Assembly (NCBI GenBank): GCA_024403235.1
Contig: JAKSSF010000003.1
Location: forward strand, 1 to 64,000
DNA length: 64,000 nucleotides
Direction of reading: 5' to 3'
From: Lachnospiraceae bacterium
GTDB taxonomy: Bacteria > Bacillota > Clostridia > Lachnospirales > Lachnospiraceae
The position numbers were made by a program, and so were the translations under genes. Shown here one piece after another: positions 1-8,838 of this stretch. The notes beneath the pieces were generated by a model that worked only from the letters and a program-made list of their open reading frames with translations, was not told the DNA's origin and searched no databases. Every line of letters begins with the position of its first letter. Positions within the stretch are counted from its first letter, which is position 1.

Positions 1-246
1 ATTCTATTTCATTCGTTGTTTCGAGTGTTTGGCTTATTTCTATTCGAGTATTTGGTTTTATTTTAATCGAGCATATGGATAAATGTCAATATCAACCCCT
101 CAGATAACTTTCCGGAAATTATCATGTCCGTTTTATTATACTAAGGGGTGTTAATCTTCCTTTATTTCAATATTCAATTACATCTTTTTATGCTAAAACT
201 ACAGTCTTTCCCGTCCTGCATAATGCCTACAAACGTCTACAATACG
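1..246 (-). promoter_or_regulatory. Upstream region of a gene beyond the left edge: promoter and three 23-bp-spaced repeats
   Basis: No gene is visible here. On the minus strand a TTGACA box (84-89) lies 18 bp from TAAAAT (60-65), reading out of the window. TCGAG occurs at 21-25, 44-48 and 67-71, exactly 23 bp apart; the first two copies continue as TCGAGTRTTTGG and the third is partial. An imperfect palindrome around TTTCCGGAAA lies at 103-123. Together these look like a regulated promoter for the next gene to the left. That is inference, because the gene itself is not in the window. Confidence 0.4.
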
Positions 247-1647
247 CTATTTCTTTGAAAGCAATGCTATGGTCTCCACATTCGCCGTAAAAGGGAACTG
301 GTCTACGAGACAGCTTCGCTCTACCCGATATCCATGTTCCAAGAAAGCCTCCAAATCTCTGGTTAAGCTAGTAGGCTTACAGCTAATATATAGAAGTCTG
401 TCCACACCATAGTCCAAGATTTTCTGTAATGCTTTCGGATGGACTCCATCTCTTGGAGGATCTAATATAATAAAGTCCGGCTTTTCTGCAATCGTATCCA
501 GCACTTGCAGCACATCTCCTGCTAAGAAATCACAGTTTTCCAGTCCGTTCAAGGCTGCATTTTTCTTGGCTGCATCTACTGCTTCCTCTACGATTTCTAC
601 ACCAATGACCTGCTTTGCAACAGGAGCCATTAATTGGGCAATGGTGCCGGTTCCACTATATAAATCATAGACAGTCTTTTCTGTGCCGATGTCTCCAATA
701 TACTCTCTAGCTTTTTGGTATAGTACCTCTGCACCACCACTGTTGGTTTGGAAGAAAGAAAAGGGAGATATCTTAAAACGAAGCCCCAACAATTCTTCAT
801 AAAAATAATCTCGTCCATATAAAATGTCTGTACCTTCATTTTTCACTACATCTGCCACTGCATCATTTACTGTATGTAAGATACCTACGATAGTGCCTTT
901 TAAGGGCAGTGCCAAAAGTGTCTCTTTCCAGGTCTCTAAATCTGGTGTCATAGAAGTCGTGGTTACCAAGTCTAACAGTATTTCTCCTGTTTTTTCTGCC
1001 TTACGAACCAAAAGGTGTCTTAAATATCCTTCCTTTCGCATGCGATGATAGTAAGGAATCTCTTTATCTTGGAAATAGGTCAGGGTACTTTGTAAAATCA
1101 GTCCAAAATCCTCATCCACCAATCTGCAACCATCTACCGTAACCACATCATAAAAGCTGCCTCGTTTATGCATGCCCAAGGAAAGTGGGCCATCTTTATA
1201 GGCATCCCCAAAAGAAAACTCCATTTTATTTCGGTATTGTTCTTTCTTAGGACTGGGGATAATTCCCTCAAATACATAGTCCCCCTGTCCGGTTAGGAGC
1301 ACCTGATCCAACAGCTTTTTAACCTGCTTTTCTTTCATCTCCAATTGGGTTTCGTAAGGAAGGCATAAATAGGTACAGCCTCCACAAATTCCAAAATGGA
1401 GGCAAGGACATTCCCTCTCTAAAGGAGAATGTTCTATTGTTTCTACGAAGTTCCCCTCTCCTTTGGATTTATGCTTTCTCATTTTGGAAATGCGAAATTT
1501 AATTTTGGCACCGGGAATGGTATTTTTTACCACAAAATAGCGTTCTTCTGTTGTGCCGTCTTCTTTTTCTTCTACCGCTTTTACAATTCCCTTATTAGGA
1601 AAATCTACAGTTTCTACCAAACCCTCTAATAGTTGTCCTTTTTTCAT
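247..1647 (-). CDS. rlmD: 23S rRNA (uracil-5-)-methyltransferase, RumA/RlmD/RlmCD family
   Basis: SAM-dependent methyltransferase that makes 5-methyluridine in 23S rRNA. An N-terminal TRAM-like RNA-binding domain (about residues 1-65) is followed by a cysteine cluster (Cys80, Cys82, Cys88, Cys91) expected to hold a 4Fe-4S centre. The C-terminal Rossmann domain has the SAM loop DLYSGTGTI, then DPPRDGVHP, and the catalytic-cysteine motif YISCKPTSLTRDL. The length of 466 residues is typical. The ATG follows AAAGGTG. Firmicutes usually carry one or two paralogues of this family (RlmCD-like), so the target uridine (1939 or 747) cannot be decided from sequence alone. Confidence 0.9.
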   Translation of the reverse strand: MKKGQLLEGLVETVDFPNKGIVKAVEEKEDGTTEERYFVVKNTIPGAKIKFRISKMRKHKSKGEGNFVETIEHSPLERECPCLHFGICGGCTYLCLPYETQLEMKEKQVKKLLDQVLLTGQGDYVFEGIIPSPKKEQYRNKMEFSFGDAYKDGPLSLGMHKRGSFYDVVTVDGCRLVDEDFGLILQSTLTYFQDKEIPYYHRMRKEGYLRHLLVRKAEKTGEILLDLVTTTSMTPDLETWKETLLALPLKGTIVGILHTVNDAVADVVKNEGTDILYGRDYFYEELLGLRFKISPFSFFQTNSGGAEVLYQKAREYIGDIGTEKTVYDLYSGTGTIAQLMAPVAKQVIGVEIVEEAVDAAKKNAALNGLENCDFLAGDVLQVLDTIAEKPDFIILDPPRDGVHPKALQKILDYGVDRLLYISCKPTSLTRDLEAFLEHGYRVERSCLVDQFPFTANVETIALLSKK

Positions 1648-1663
1648 AACGCACCTTTCGTAT

Positions 1664-1694
1664 AAAAAAAGCGGAATGAAGAATCATTCCGCTT
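1664..1694 (-). terminator. Intrinsic terminator after the small acidic membrane protein gene
   Basis: An 11-bp inverted repeat (AAGCGGAATGA at 1669-1679 and its complement at 1684-1694) is followed on the minus strand by a run of seven T. It lies between the stop of the 1707 gene and the start of the methyltransferase gene, so it separates the two transcripts. Confidence 0.8.
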
Positions 1695-1706
1695 CCCTAC
1701 TATTTT

Positions 1707-2036
1707 TTATTCTTCCGTGGAATCCTCAGGGTCTGCAACCTGAATAGGTTCTTCGGTTTCTTCATCCTCATCTTCAGATTTAGGAATTACAATCTGACTT
1801 TCGTCCTCTTCCTCATCGAAGAAATCATCTTCAAAATCGTCTTCCAAATCTTCGTCTAAATCATCCAAATCCTGTGGGATGAAGAAATAATAAATCGCAT
1901 ACGCAACTGCTCCAACAACAGCCAACGCACCAATAATCACTAAAATCCATGTCAATGCATTGCATTTCTTTTTATTCTTTTTTAACCCTGCTGTACTTTC
2001 CACGATTTCTAAAATCTCATCTATTTTGCTTGCCAT
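1707..2036 (-). CDS. Small single-pass membrane protein with a very acidic tail
   Basis: A 109-residue protein of unknown function. The start chosen is the internal ATG (MASKIDEI...), which is preceded by GAAAGGTAGG; the longer frame adds 19 residues without a good ribosome site. It has a short N-terminal helix, a Lys-rich patch (KKNKKK), one transmembrane segment (about residues 26-50) and then about 55 residues made mostly of Asp and Glu. The positive-inside rule suggests a cytoplasmic N-terminus and an acidic tail outside. Similar short proteins occur in Lachnospiraceae, but I know of no experimental function. Confidence 0.75.
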   Translation of the reverse strand: MASKIDEILEIVESTAGLKKNKKKCNALTWILVIIGALAVVGAVAYAIYYFFIPQDLDDLDEDLEDDFEDDFFDEEEDESQIVIPKSEDEDEETEEPIQVADPEDSTEE

Positions 2037-2158
2037 AAAAATACCTACCTTTCTTTTTCCCCTATTAAAATACTTTTTAATGAATATTTTCACCTGACAA
2101 TTATAATACCACTTTTTGTAGATTTTTACTACAGAATTTTAATCTATTTATAGAATCT

Positions 2159-4561
2159 CTAGATTTTTTTCAGTTTTGCAAAAGCAGCATACATAATTTT
2201 TGTACCGGCTCCGTCAAATTCTACCGTTACTTTGTAATCTTTTGGTTCCTTTACAATAGCACGAACCGTACCGGCGCCAAACTTGATATGGCTAACTCTG
2301 TCTCCTTCTGCATACTCTAAACTTCCTGTAGAAAAAGCACTTCCTTTAGTAAGTCCACCTACCCCTTTTGCAATAAAGGGCTTATTCTCTGCCGCTGTCA
2401 CCTTTGGTTTGACGGTTACTTTTGGCTTTACAACCCCTGTAGTGGTTGTACTCTTTCCAAATCCTCCGGTGGGACGAACATTACCCATGGAATCATCTAA
2501 GAACAAACTGGACTGGCTGCTGCCACCATAAGTTTTGGATGCATAGGTACCGGATTCTCTATAAGAGCCTGTTTCCCGATAGGTACCATAACTTCCATAG
2601 GAAGATTGGGTGCTTCTTCTCTGAGAAGGTACTTCATCTCCTTCTATGAGCGCTTCCGGAATCTCTCTCACAAATCGGCTCACAGGATTATATTGGGTTT
2701 CTCCATGAAGCATTCGCATTCTGGCACAGGTAATGGTCAAATCTTCTTTGGCTCTGGTAATTCCCACATAAGCCAATCGTCTTTCTTCCTCAATGGCAGT
2801 AGGATCTTCCTCCATCATGCTCATGAAACTTGGGAAAATACCATCCTCCAAACCAGCCAGATATACTTGCTCAAATTCCAAGCCTTTGGCACCGTGTAAA
2901 GTCATTAAAAGAACCTTTTCTGCGCCATCTTCAACGGAATCAATATCTGCGACTAAAGCAACCTCCTCCAAAAATCCACTTAAGGTAGGCTCTTCTGCAT
3001 TTTCCTCGTAAGCGATTAGTTTATTGCGAAGTTCTTCTATATTTTCAATACGGTCTTCTGCATTTTCCTCATCTGTTTCTTCCAAATAGTCAAAATATTT
3101 GGTAATATCCAAAAGCTGTTGAAACAGTTCTCTTAAGGAATACACCTGTGCACGGGCTTTCAGATTTTCCATTTCCGAAACGAAAGCCGTTAGTTTTGCA
3201 CCACTCTTTCCAAGACCGGGAATTCGGTCCACTGCTGTCAGGGCATCGTAAAAAGAAATTTCTTCAAACAAAGCATAATTATCTACCTTGGCAATGGTGG
3301 TCGCACCAATCCCTCGCTTTGGCACATTGATAATTCGTTTCACTGCCAAATCATCTCTGCCGTTATCCAAGGTTTTTAAGTATGCCAAAATATCCTTGAT
3401 TTCTTTTCTACTATAGAAGTTTACGCCACCTACAAGATTGTAGGGAATATTTTCCTGTACAAATTGCTCTTCTATCAGACGGGACTGGGCATTGGTTCGA
3501 TACAGTACTGCACACTGTCCGTAAGTGGCATCTCCCATTCTGTCCTTTTTCTTAATATCATAGGCAATAAACTGTGCTTCTTCATAAGCGCTGTCAAACT
3601 GTCTGAAATGCAGTTTCTCCCCAGCACCTTTACTGGTCCAAAGAGCTTTTTCTTTTCGCTCTTCATTGTGACGAATAACTGCATTGGCTGCGTCCAAAAT
3701 ATTCTGAGTACTACGATAGTTTTGCTCCAGTTTAATGACTATAGCCTCTTTAAAATACTTTTCAAAATCCAGAATATTATGAATATTTGCCCCTCGGAAC
3801 TTATAAATGGACTGATCATCATCTCCCACTACACATAGATTACGATATTTTCCTGCCAGGAGATGGATCAACTCAAACTGGGCCGTATTGGTATCCTGAT
3901 ATTCGTCTACCATAATGTAACGGAACCGTTCCTGATACTGTTCCAATACATCCGGTCTTCTCTGAAACAATTCAACGGTTTTACAAATCAAATCATCAAA
4001 ATCCAAGGCGTTATTCTTTCGCAAGGTTTTTTGATATTCCACATAGGCTTCAGCAATCTTACTCATCTTAAAATCGCTACCTGCATTACGGGTAAACTCT
4101 TCCGGAGAAATCAGTTCATCCTTTGCAGAAGAAATAGCACCTAAAATAGTTCTTTCCTTGAGAGACTTGGTATCAATTTCTAACCGCTTGCAAACATCCT
4201 TTATCACACTTTTCTGGTCATCCCCATCATAAATGGTAAAGGTGGTTTCATATCCTATTAAATTTATATATCTGCGTAATATACGAACACAGGCAGAATG
4301 GAAGGTACTAACCCAAATTTGGTCGGCTCCATAGCCGACCAAATCATCTACTCTTATTCGCATTTCTTCTGCCGCCTTATTGGTAAAGGTAATGGCAAGA
4401 ATATTCCAAGGCTTGATGCCCTGGGTTTCAATCATATAGGCAATCCTATGGGTTAAAACTCTGGTTTTTCCGGAGCCCGCTCCCGCAAGAATTAACATAG
4501 GGCCTTCACACTGAAAAACCGCTTCCTTCTGTTGCGGATTTAGGGTGTCATATTTACTCAT
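2159..4561 (-). CDS. pcrA: ATP-dependent DNA helicase PcrA (UvrD/Rep, superfamily 1)
   Basis: 3'-5' DNA helicase used in nucleotide-excision repair, plasmid replication and removal of RecA filaments or stalled RNA polymerase. The protein has 800 residues. Visible motifs are Walker A AGAGSGKTR near residue 30, motif Ia TFTNKAAEEM, motif II DEYQDTN near 225, motif III VGDDDQSIYKFRGA, motif IV QNYRST, and motif VI YVGITRAKEDL near 610. A Ser/Thr/Gly-rich linker (about 650-735) leads to the conserved C-terminal Tudor-like module GDRVSHIKFGAGTV, which in PcrA contacts RNA polymerase. The downstream SPFH gene and upstream acidic protein appear unrelated. Confidence 0.95.
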   Translation of the reverse strand: MSKYDTLNPQQKEAVFQCEGPMLILAGAGSGKTRVLTHRIAYMIETQGIKPWNILAITFTNKAAEEMRIRVDDLVGYGADQIWVSTFHSACVRILRRYINLIGYETTFTIYDGDDQKSVIKDVCKRLEIDTKSLKERTILGAISSAKDELISPEEFTRNAGSDFKMSKIAEAYVEYQKTLRKNNALDFDDLICKTVELFQRRPDVLEQYQERFRYIMVDEYQDTNTAQFELIHLLAGKYRNLCVVGDDDQSIYKFRGANIHNILDFEKYFKEAIVIKLEQNYRSTQNILDAANAVIRHNEERKEKALWTSKGAGEKLHFRQFDSAYEEAQFIAYDIKKKDRMGDATYGQCAVLYRTNAQSRLIEEQFVQENIPYNLVGGVNFYSRKEIKDILAYLKTLDNGRDDLAVKRIINVPKRGIGATTIAKVDNYALFEEISFYDALTAVDRIPGLGKSGAKLTAFVSEMENLKARAQVYSLRELFQQLLDITKYFDYLEETDEENAEDRIENIEELRNKLIAYEENAEEPTLSGFLEEVALVADIDSVEDGAEKVLLMTLHGAKGLEFEQVYLAGLEDGIFPSFMSMMEEDPTAIEEERRLAYVGITRAKEDLTITCARMRMLHGETQYNPVSRFVREIPEALIEGDEVPSQRRSTQSSYGSYGTYRETGSYRESGTYASKTYGGSSQSSLFLDDSMGNVRPTGGFGKSTTTTGVVKPKVTVKPKVTAAENKPFIAKGVGGLTKGSAFSTGSLEYAEGDRVSHIKFGAGTVRAIVKEPKDYKVTVEFDGAGTKIMYAAFAKLKKI

Positions 4562-4585
4562 AAACTATCTCATTCCTATTGTAAA

Positions 4586-5557
4586 TTAGGCAAGTTTTGT
4601 GCCACAGTTGCCACAGAATTTGCTGCCATTGGTAGGTGTTCCACAGTTAGGGCAGAATTTAGGAACCGCTCCCCCTGCTGCCTGGCCCATCTGAGGTGCA
4701 GCCTGATTTTGCATCTGCATATTGGCAACCATCTGCTGGCCCATAACCATACCCATCTGCATACTAGCCATATCGCCTGCTACGCTTCCGCCGCCATTGC
4801 CATTGGTCATAGAGTCTGCAAAAGCAATCTGCTGATATTTGTTTACATCTCCAACCATAGACTGAGCAGCTGCTTTTTCCTGCATCTTCTTGATTTCTTC
4901 CGGATAAGAGAAGCTCTCAATATTGAAGCTGGTAATACCAATACCGATTTTCTGCATTTCTGTATCCAATTCTTCCTGAATACCATTGGCAATATCATAG
5001 GCATTCATCTGCAGATTAAACATGTCTCTGCCTTCTTTGCCAATCCATTTCATCAAAAGCTGATCCAATCTGGATACGATACGCTCTTTTACATCATCTA
5101 CAGTGAAGGTCTTTTTCACACCTGCAATTTTTTCAATTAAAATTTCATGATCTGCTACTGCACAACTAAAGGTACCGAATGCACGAATGGGCATTCCTCC
5201 GGGAAGTCCCAAATGTGCTGCAGGTAAATTGATGGCATTTTTGGTGCCCCATTTTACCAATAATTCTTTGGTATTTACAAACAATACCTCAGCACGCATA
5301 GGGGTATTAAACCCAAATTTAAAAGCCTTTAAGGTAGAAAGGAAAGGAATGATATCAGATTCAATATCATAGTCACCATCATCCGCAAATTCTCCTTCAA
5401 TCTTTCCATTATGTAAAAAGATTGCATCCTGACCGGGACGAATAATTAAGCGAGAACCTTTTTTGATCTCATCATTATCCCATTTCCAAAACAGGGCGTT
5501 TTCATCCTCCTGTTTCCACTCTACTACATTTAATAATTGTTTCCCTAAAAATCCCAT
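4586..5557 (-). CDS. SPFH/band-7-like protein with C-terminal zinc ribbon (YdjI-type)
   Basis: A 323-residue protein of the family often annotated virion core protein or SPFH domain protein (Bacillus YdjI-like). The N-terminal two thirds form an SPFH-like domain without a clear transmembrane segment. A Met/Gln-rich stretch (about residues 255-295) follows, and the C-terminus has two CxxC pairs (CPNCG and CGNCG, 11 residues between) forming a zinc ribbon. The start has a strong GGAGG. YdjI of Bacillus works with PspA in membrane stress; no pspA is present here, so the role is inferred only from domain content. Confidence 0.85.
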   Translation of the reverse strand: MGFLGKQLLNVVEWKQEDENALFWKWDNDEIKKGSRLIIRPGQDAIFLHNGKIEGEFADDGDYDIESDIIPFLSTLKAFKFGFNTPMRAEVLFVNTKELLVKWGTKNAINLPAAHLGLPGGMPIRAFGTFSCAVADHEILIEKIAGVKKTFTVDDVKERIVSRLDQLLMKWIGKEGRDMFNLQMNAYDIANGIQEELDTEMQKIGIGITSFNIESFSYPEEIKKMQEKAAAQSMVGDVNKYQQIAFADSMTNGNGGGSVAGDMASMQMGMVMGQQMVANMQMQNQAAPQMGQAAGGAVPKFCPNCGTPTNGSKFCGNCGTKLA

Positions 5558-5664
5558 ATTTCCTCCATTCTGCCAAAAGGCATTTCACTTTTTCGTTCTG
5601 TTTTTTATGGAAATACTCTTCCCACAAAGATAATTTATTCTACCATATTTTTCACAAATACAAA

Positions 5665-5695
5665 AGGGAAGTTCCGTAATTTTTGGACCTTCCCT
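5665..5695 (-). terminator. Intrinsic terminator after the substrate-binding lipoprotein gene
   Basis: AGGGAAG (5665-5671) pairs with CTTCCCT, extended by TTCC/GGA, across a loop of about 10 nt. On the minus strand the stem is followed by TTTTGTATTT. It lies just after the stop of the 5716 gene. Confidence 0.7.
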
Positions 5696-5715
5696 CTTAC
5701 TTTATTCTTATCTTT

Positions 5716-6711
5716 TTATTTATTACTTGCAGACTGCGCAAACGCTGTATTTACCAAGTCTTCATAAGGCGCTCTTTCGGTAATAGTGCCTGCATCCATC
5801 AAAATATCCTGTAATAAAGTAAAACTGTCTTTTTCAAAAATCAAATCTTTTTTCCAGCTGTCACAATCTTTATATCGTTTCACAATGGTTTCCAAAGTGG
5901 AAATTTCTGTTTCCGAAAACTGTGGGGCAATACTCTTTGCGATTTCTGCCGGAGTGTGTGTATTCACATATTCCATTCCTTTTTGCAAAGCATCTGTAAA
6001 GGCCTGAATGGTCTCCGGATTTTCCTCCAAAAAACTCTGTCTGGCAGAAAAAGAAGTGTACGGAACATAGCCCGATTCTTTTCCCAAACTGGATACCACT
6101 ACACCATCTCCCTTTTCCTCTAACGCATTGTCATGTGGTTCATTTTCCACTGTATAATCGCCTTGACCGGAATAAAAAGCTGCTGCTGTAGTACCAAAAT
6201 CAATTCTTTGTTCAATTGTCAAGTCTGTTTTGGGATCCATTCCATGTTTCTTTAGGATATACTCAAACACCATTTCCGGCATGCCACCCGGTCGTCCTCC
6301 TAAAACCGTTTTCCCTTTCAATTTGTCATAGGTAAAGGAATCATCCTTTTGTCTTGCTACCATAAAGTTGCCTGCTCTTTGGGTCAACTGGGCAAAATTT
6401 ACCGCATAGTCCTGCATCCCATTTTGATAGGTGTAAATCGTAGATTCCCCTCCCATTAAGCCAATATCTGCTTCCTTGGATAACAATGCGGTCATGGTTT
6501 TGTCGGCTCCAAAACCGGTAACCAGTTCCAGCGTAATCCCTTGTTCTTTAAAATATCCGTTTTCGATGGCCACATATAAAGGAGCATAAAAAATGGAATG
6601 GGCCACTTCATTTAATACTACTTTCTGCTTCCCACCTGCCTTATCACAACCTGTAAGAGTAGAAATTAGTAATGCCAATAGCATAAAAAATACCATCAGT
6701 CTCTTTTTCAT
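5716..6711 (-). CDS. ABC-type substrate-binding lipoprotein, NMT1/THI5-SsuA-like
   Basis: Extracytoplasmic solute-binding protein. The start is the internal ATG (MKKRLMVF...), seven bases after GGAGAGG; the longer frame adds 15 residues that do not fit a signal peptide. A lipobox (LTGC) places the anchoring cysteine near residue 22. The mature part begins KVVLNEVAHSIFYAPLYVA, the pattern of nitrate, sulfonate, taurine and thiamine-precursor binders, and has IGLMGGEST where family members contact ligand. No permease or ATPase gene lies nearby, so this is an orphan receptor in the window. The substrate is unknown; thiamine precursors and alkanesulfonates are the usual options. Confidence 0.85.
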   Translation of the reverse strand: MKKRLMVFFMLLALLISTLTGCDKAGGKQKVVLNEVAHSIFYAPLYVAIENGYFKEQGITLELVTGFGADKTMTALLSKEADIGLMGGESTIYTYQNGMQDYAVNFAQLTQRAGNFMVARQKDDSFTYDKLKGKTVLGGRPGGMPEMVFEYILKKHGMDPKTDLTIEQRIDFGTTAAAFYSGQGDYTVENEPHDNALEEKGDGVVVSSLGKESGYVPYTSFSARQSFLEENPETIQAFTDALQKGMEYVNTHTPAEIAKSIAPQFSETEISTLETIVKRYKDCDSWKKDLIFEKDSFTLLQDILMDAGTITERAPYEDLVNTAFAQSASNK

Positions 6712-6782
6712 CGTTAAATCCTCTCCTAAAAATACTGATGGTATTACAATATGCACAAGTTTTTAATTGGTGTCTGAAAAAC

Positions 6783-7388
6783 TTATTTCTCTTCCTTTTT
6801 TTCCTGGAAATCATCGATCATTTTTTCAATCAACATTTTCTTAATATATACATCGAAGCTAAGCAGAGCAATGAAAGAAAACAGCTCCATAAAGGCTGCA
6901 TCCTCTTCCTTTTCTCCTTCTGCATTTTTCTTTGCCAATTCAAATTTTTGCTGAATGTCCTCTTTAATGGCTTCCATTTGCTGCTTTTCCATACGGAAAA
7001 CCTGATTGTAGATTTCCTCCAGATTTTTTCCTTCCGTTTTTCCAAAATATCTCTCTGAAAGAGGATCCAAAATACTTTGGATATCGCTAATAGATAAAAA
7101 GCCCTTGAAATAATAAATAAAGGTCAGCATTAGGATATGATCTTTAGAATATTTCTTCTTATTGGGAGCCGGTAGAAGCTTATTCTTGGCATAGTTGTTA
7201 ATCATGGTTTTGGTCAGAACCTTATCCTCTTCCGGATTTCTGGCAGTGCCTCTAAGTTCCTTATCCATAAAGGTAGTAACCTGATCCATGTACAACTCAA
7301 TATTGGGAATGTCTTCTGTCTTTACATGAGACATTTTGCTTAAATTTTCTAAAATACTTTCCAATAGATTATCCGTATCGATACGCAT
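6783..7388 (-). CDS. DUF1836 domain protein, probable MerR-like DNA-binding regulator
   Basis: A 201-residue protein recognised by the DUF1836 core: LTKTMINNYAKNKLLPAP, then KKKYSKDHILML and GFLSISDI. This region resembles the winged helix of MerR proteins. The C-terminal third is Glu/Lys-rich and probably helical, with a hydrophobic stretch (AALLSF) before a basic end. It lies directly upstream of the substrate-binding lipoprotein gene with a 71-base gap and could be cotranscribed. The function is unproven; regulator is inferred from the fold only. Confidence 0.75.
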   Translation of the reverse strand: MRIDTDNLLESILENLSKMSHVKTEDIPNIELYMDQVTTFMDKELRGTARNPEEDKVLTKTMINNYAKNKLLPAPNKKKYSKDHILMLTFIYYFKGFLSISDIQSILDPLSERYFGKTEGKNLEEIYNQVFRMEKQQMEAIKEDIQQKFELAKKNAEGEKEEDAAFMELFSFIALLSFDVYIKKMLIEKMIDDFQEKKEEK

Positions 7389-7484
7389 TTTCTTACCTGT
7401 CTTTCTCCTAGAAAGTGTTAAATATTGTTTTGCTACATTATATAGTATTCAAAACTACATAGCAAGCAGAATTTAATTCTCTTC

Positions 7485-7513
7485 TTTACTTTAAAATTTT
7501 AGTATGTTAAAAT
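7485..7513 (+). promoter_or_regulatory. Possible promoter of the TrpR-like gene
   Basis: TTTACT (7485-7490) and TAAAAT (7508-7513) are separated by 17 bp, giving a start near 7520 and a leader of about 66 bases. The region is AT-rich, so chance matches are likely. Confidence 0.35.
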
Positions 7514-7585
7514 CGGAAAGTAAACTTTGAATCTGTAAATGATATTATTTCCAAAAAAGAATCAAAGATTATGGGAGGTCGGGGT

Positions 7586-7888
7586 ATGAACAAAAAAATA
7601 AAGACAGATGCTGTGGATCAGTTATTTGATGCCATTCTCTGCCTAAAAGACAAAAACGAGTGCTATGACTTTTTTGAAGATTTATGCACCGTGAATGAAC
7701 TGCTTAGTTTATCACAGCGATACGAAGTAGCTTCCATGCTAACGGAAAAGAAAACCTATATGGATATCGCTGAAAAGACCGGTGCAAGTACTGCTACTAT
7801 CAGCCGTGTGAACCGTTCTTTGAATTATGGAAATGATGGCTATGAAATGGTATTTCAACGCTTAAAAGAAAAAGAGACTGCAAAATAG
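7586..7888 (+). CDS. YerC/YecD family TrpR-like DNA-binding protein
   Basis: A 100-residue helix-turn-helix protein. The chosen ATG follows GGGAGG by seven bases; the in-frame ATG five codons earlier lies before that site. It has the TrpR-like core (FFEDLCTVNELLSLSQRYEVA, cut here as FFEDLCTVNELLSLSQRYEV) and the recognition helix TGASTATISRVNRSL. Family members (YerC of Bacillus) are small dimeric repressors of unknown ligand; they lack the tryptophan pocket of TrpR. Its stop codon lies in the loop of the terminator that ends both this gene and the convergent LytM-like gene. Confidence 0.85.
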   Translation: MNKKIKTDAVDQLFDAILCLKDKNECYDFFEDLCTVNELLSLSQRYEVASMLTEKKTYMDIAEKTGASTATISRVNRSLNYGNDGYEMVFQRLKEKETAK

Positions 7889-7902
7889 CAGTCTCTTTTT
7901 TA
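7871..7902. terminator. Bidirectional terminator between the TrpR-like and LytM-like genes
   Basis: AGAGACTGC (7873-7881) and GCAGTCTCT (7888-7896) form a 9-bp stem with a 6-nt loop, flanked by A-runs and T-runs on the two sides, so it can act for both convergent genes. The TAG stop of the TrpR-like gene is inside it. Confidence 0.85.
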
Positions 7903-8688
7903 TTATCCATTGATTTCCATAATATTTAAAGGATTAATAGGACTATCCTGTTCCAAAATCTGGTACAGGAGGGTCTTTTTATTTTCTATCACTTCTATCA
8001 GCTCCGCGCCTCTGGAAATAGGATCTCCTTCTATTACCAAAACCTGTCCCGGTGCCCGATATACTGACTGATACCCATTTTCGTGGTCAATCACAATTTT
8101 ATTGCCGTAAGTTTCATCCACTTCTACAGATTTGATCAGGCCGTCACCTGAGGATACTACATTATTGCCAATTGCAGTTTGGAATATGATCGCCTTGGAA
8201 CCATCCTCTTGTATTTCTTCTTCCATAGTAGTAGGACCCGCCATAGGGAATCCGGCAGGAATTCTTTTCTCTGTTTCTACTTCCACTTTCTGATTTAAGG
8301 TATCACTTAAAATAGCGATTTCATCTATCAGTTTTTCATTCTCCAAAATCAACTGAGCATTTTCGTCCTGTAAATCTTTTACATTCTGTGTTAAAAGCGC
8401 AACCACATCCTTGCTTTTGGCATATTGGAAGGTATTGTAACTAAGATACCCTATTAAAACCACAGCAATAGTAATTCCAACAAAGCGGAAATTTTTTAGT
8501 TTGTCTCCGGAAATCATCTTATGCTTTACACCATCCACCGGATGCTCAGAGACAATCATCATCATCACTTTTGTTTCTTCCTCAGAAGATTTCTTTTTGA
8601 AAAGTTTGACAATGGATTCTTTACACTTTCCTACTATTTCTTTTCCCTGACTTATCAGATTTTGTACCTTATTTTTGTTATCGTTCAA
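7903..8688 (-). CDS. Membrane-anchored degenerate LytM/M23-like protein
   Basis: A 261-residue protein with a basic cytoplasmic N-terminus (about residues 1-68), one transmembrane segment (about 70-88), a coiled coil (about 95-135) and a C-terminal domain with the M23 fold pattern YGNKIVIDHENGYQSVYRAP. Where active M23 peptidases have YxH and HxH zinc ligands, this one has YRA and LLYQILE, so it is unlikely to cut peptidoglycan. Non-catalytic LytM proteins such as EnvC activate amidases; a similar regulatory role is inferred. It uses a TTG start eight bases after AAAGGA. Sporulation SpoIIQ is another LytM protein with altered ligands, but the layout differs. Confidence 0.75.
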   Translation of the reverse strand: MNDNKNKVQNLISQGKEIVGKCKESIVKLFKKKSSEEETKVMMMIVSEHPVDGVKHKMISGDKLKNFRFVGITIAVVLIGYLSYNTFQYAKSKDVVALLTQNVKDLQDENAQLILENEKLIDEIAILSDTLNQKVEVETEKRIPAGFPMAGPTTMEEEIQEDGSKAIIFQTAIGNNVVSSGDGLIKSVEVDETYGNKIVIDHENGYQSVYRAPGQVLVIEGDPISRGAELIEVIENKKTLLYQILEQDSPINPLNIMEING

Positions 8689-8838
8689 AATAAATATCCT
8701 TTCGTAAAAAGTTATCTCTTAATTTAACATATTTTTTCCATTCTTACAATCTTTTCTTTACTTTTCTTTGTTAATGTGGTAGCATAAGTTAGTCTGATAT
8801 ATAGATATTGGACAAGAATTATCTTGGAGGATTAAATC

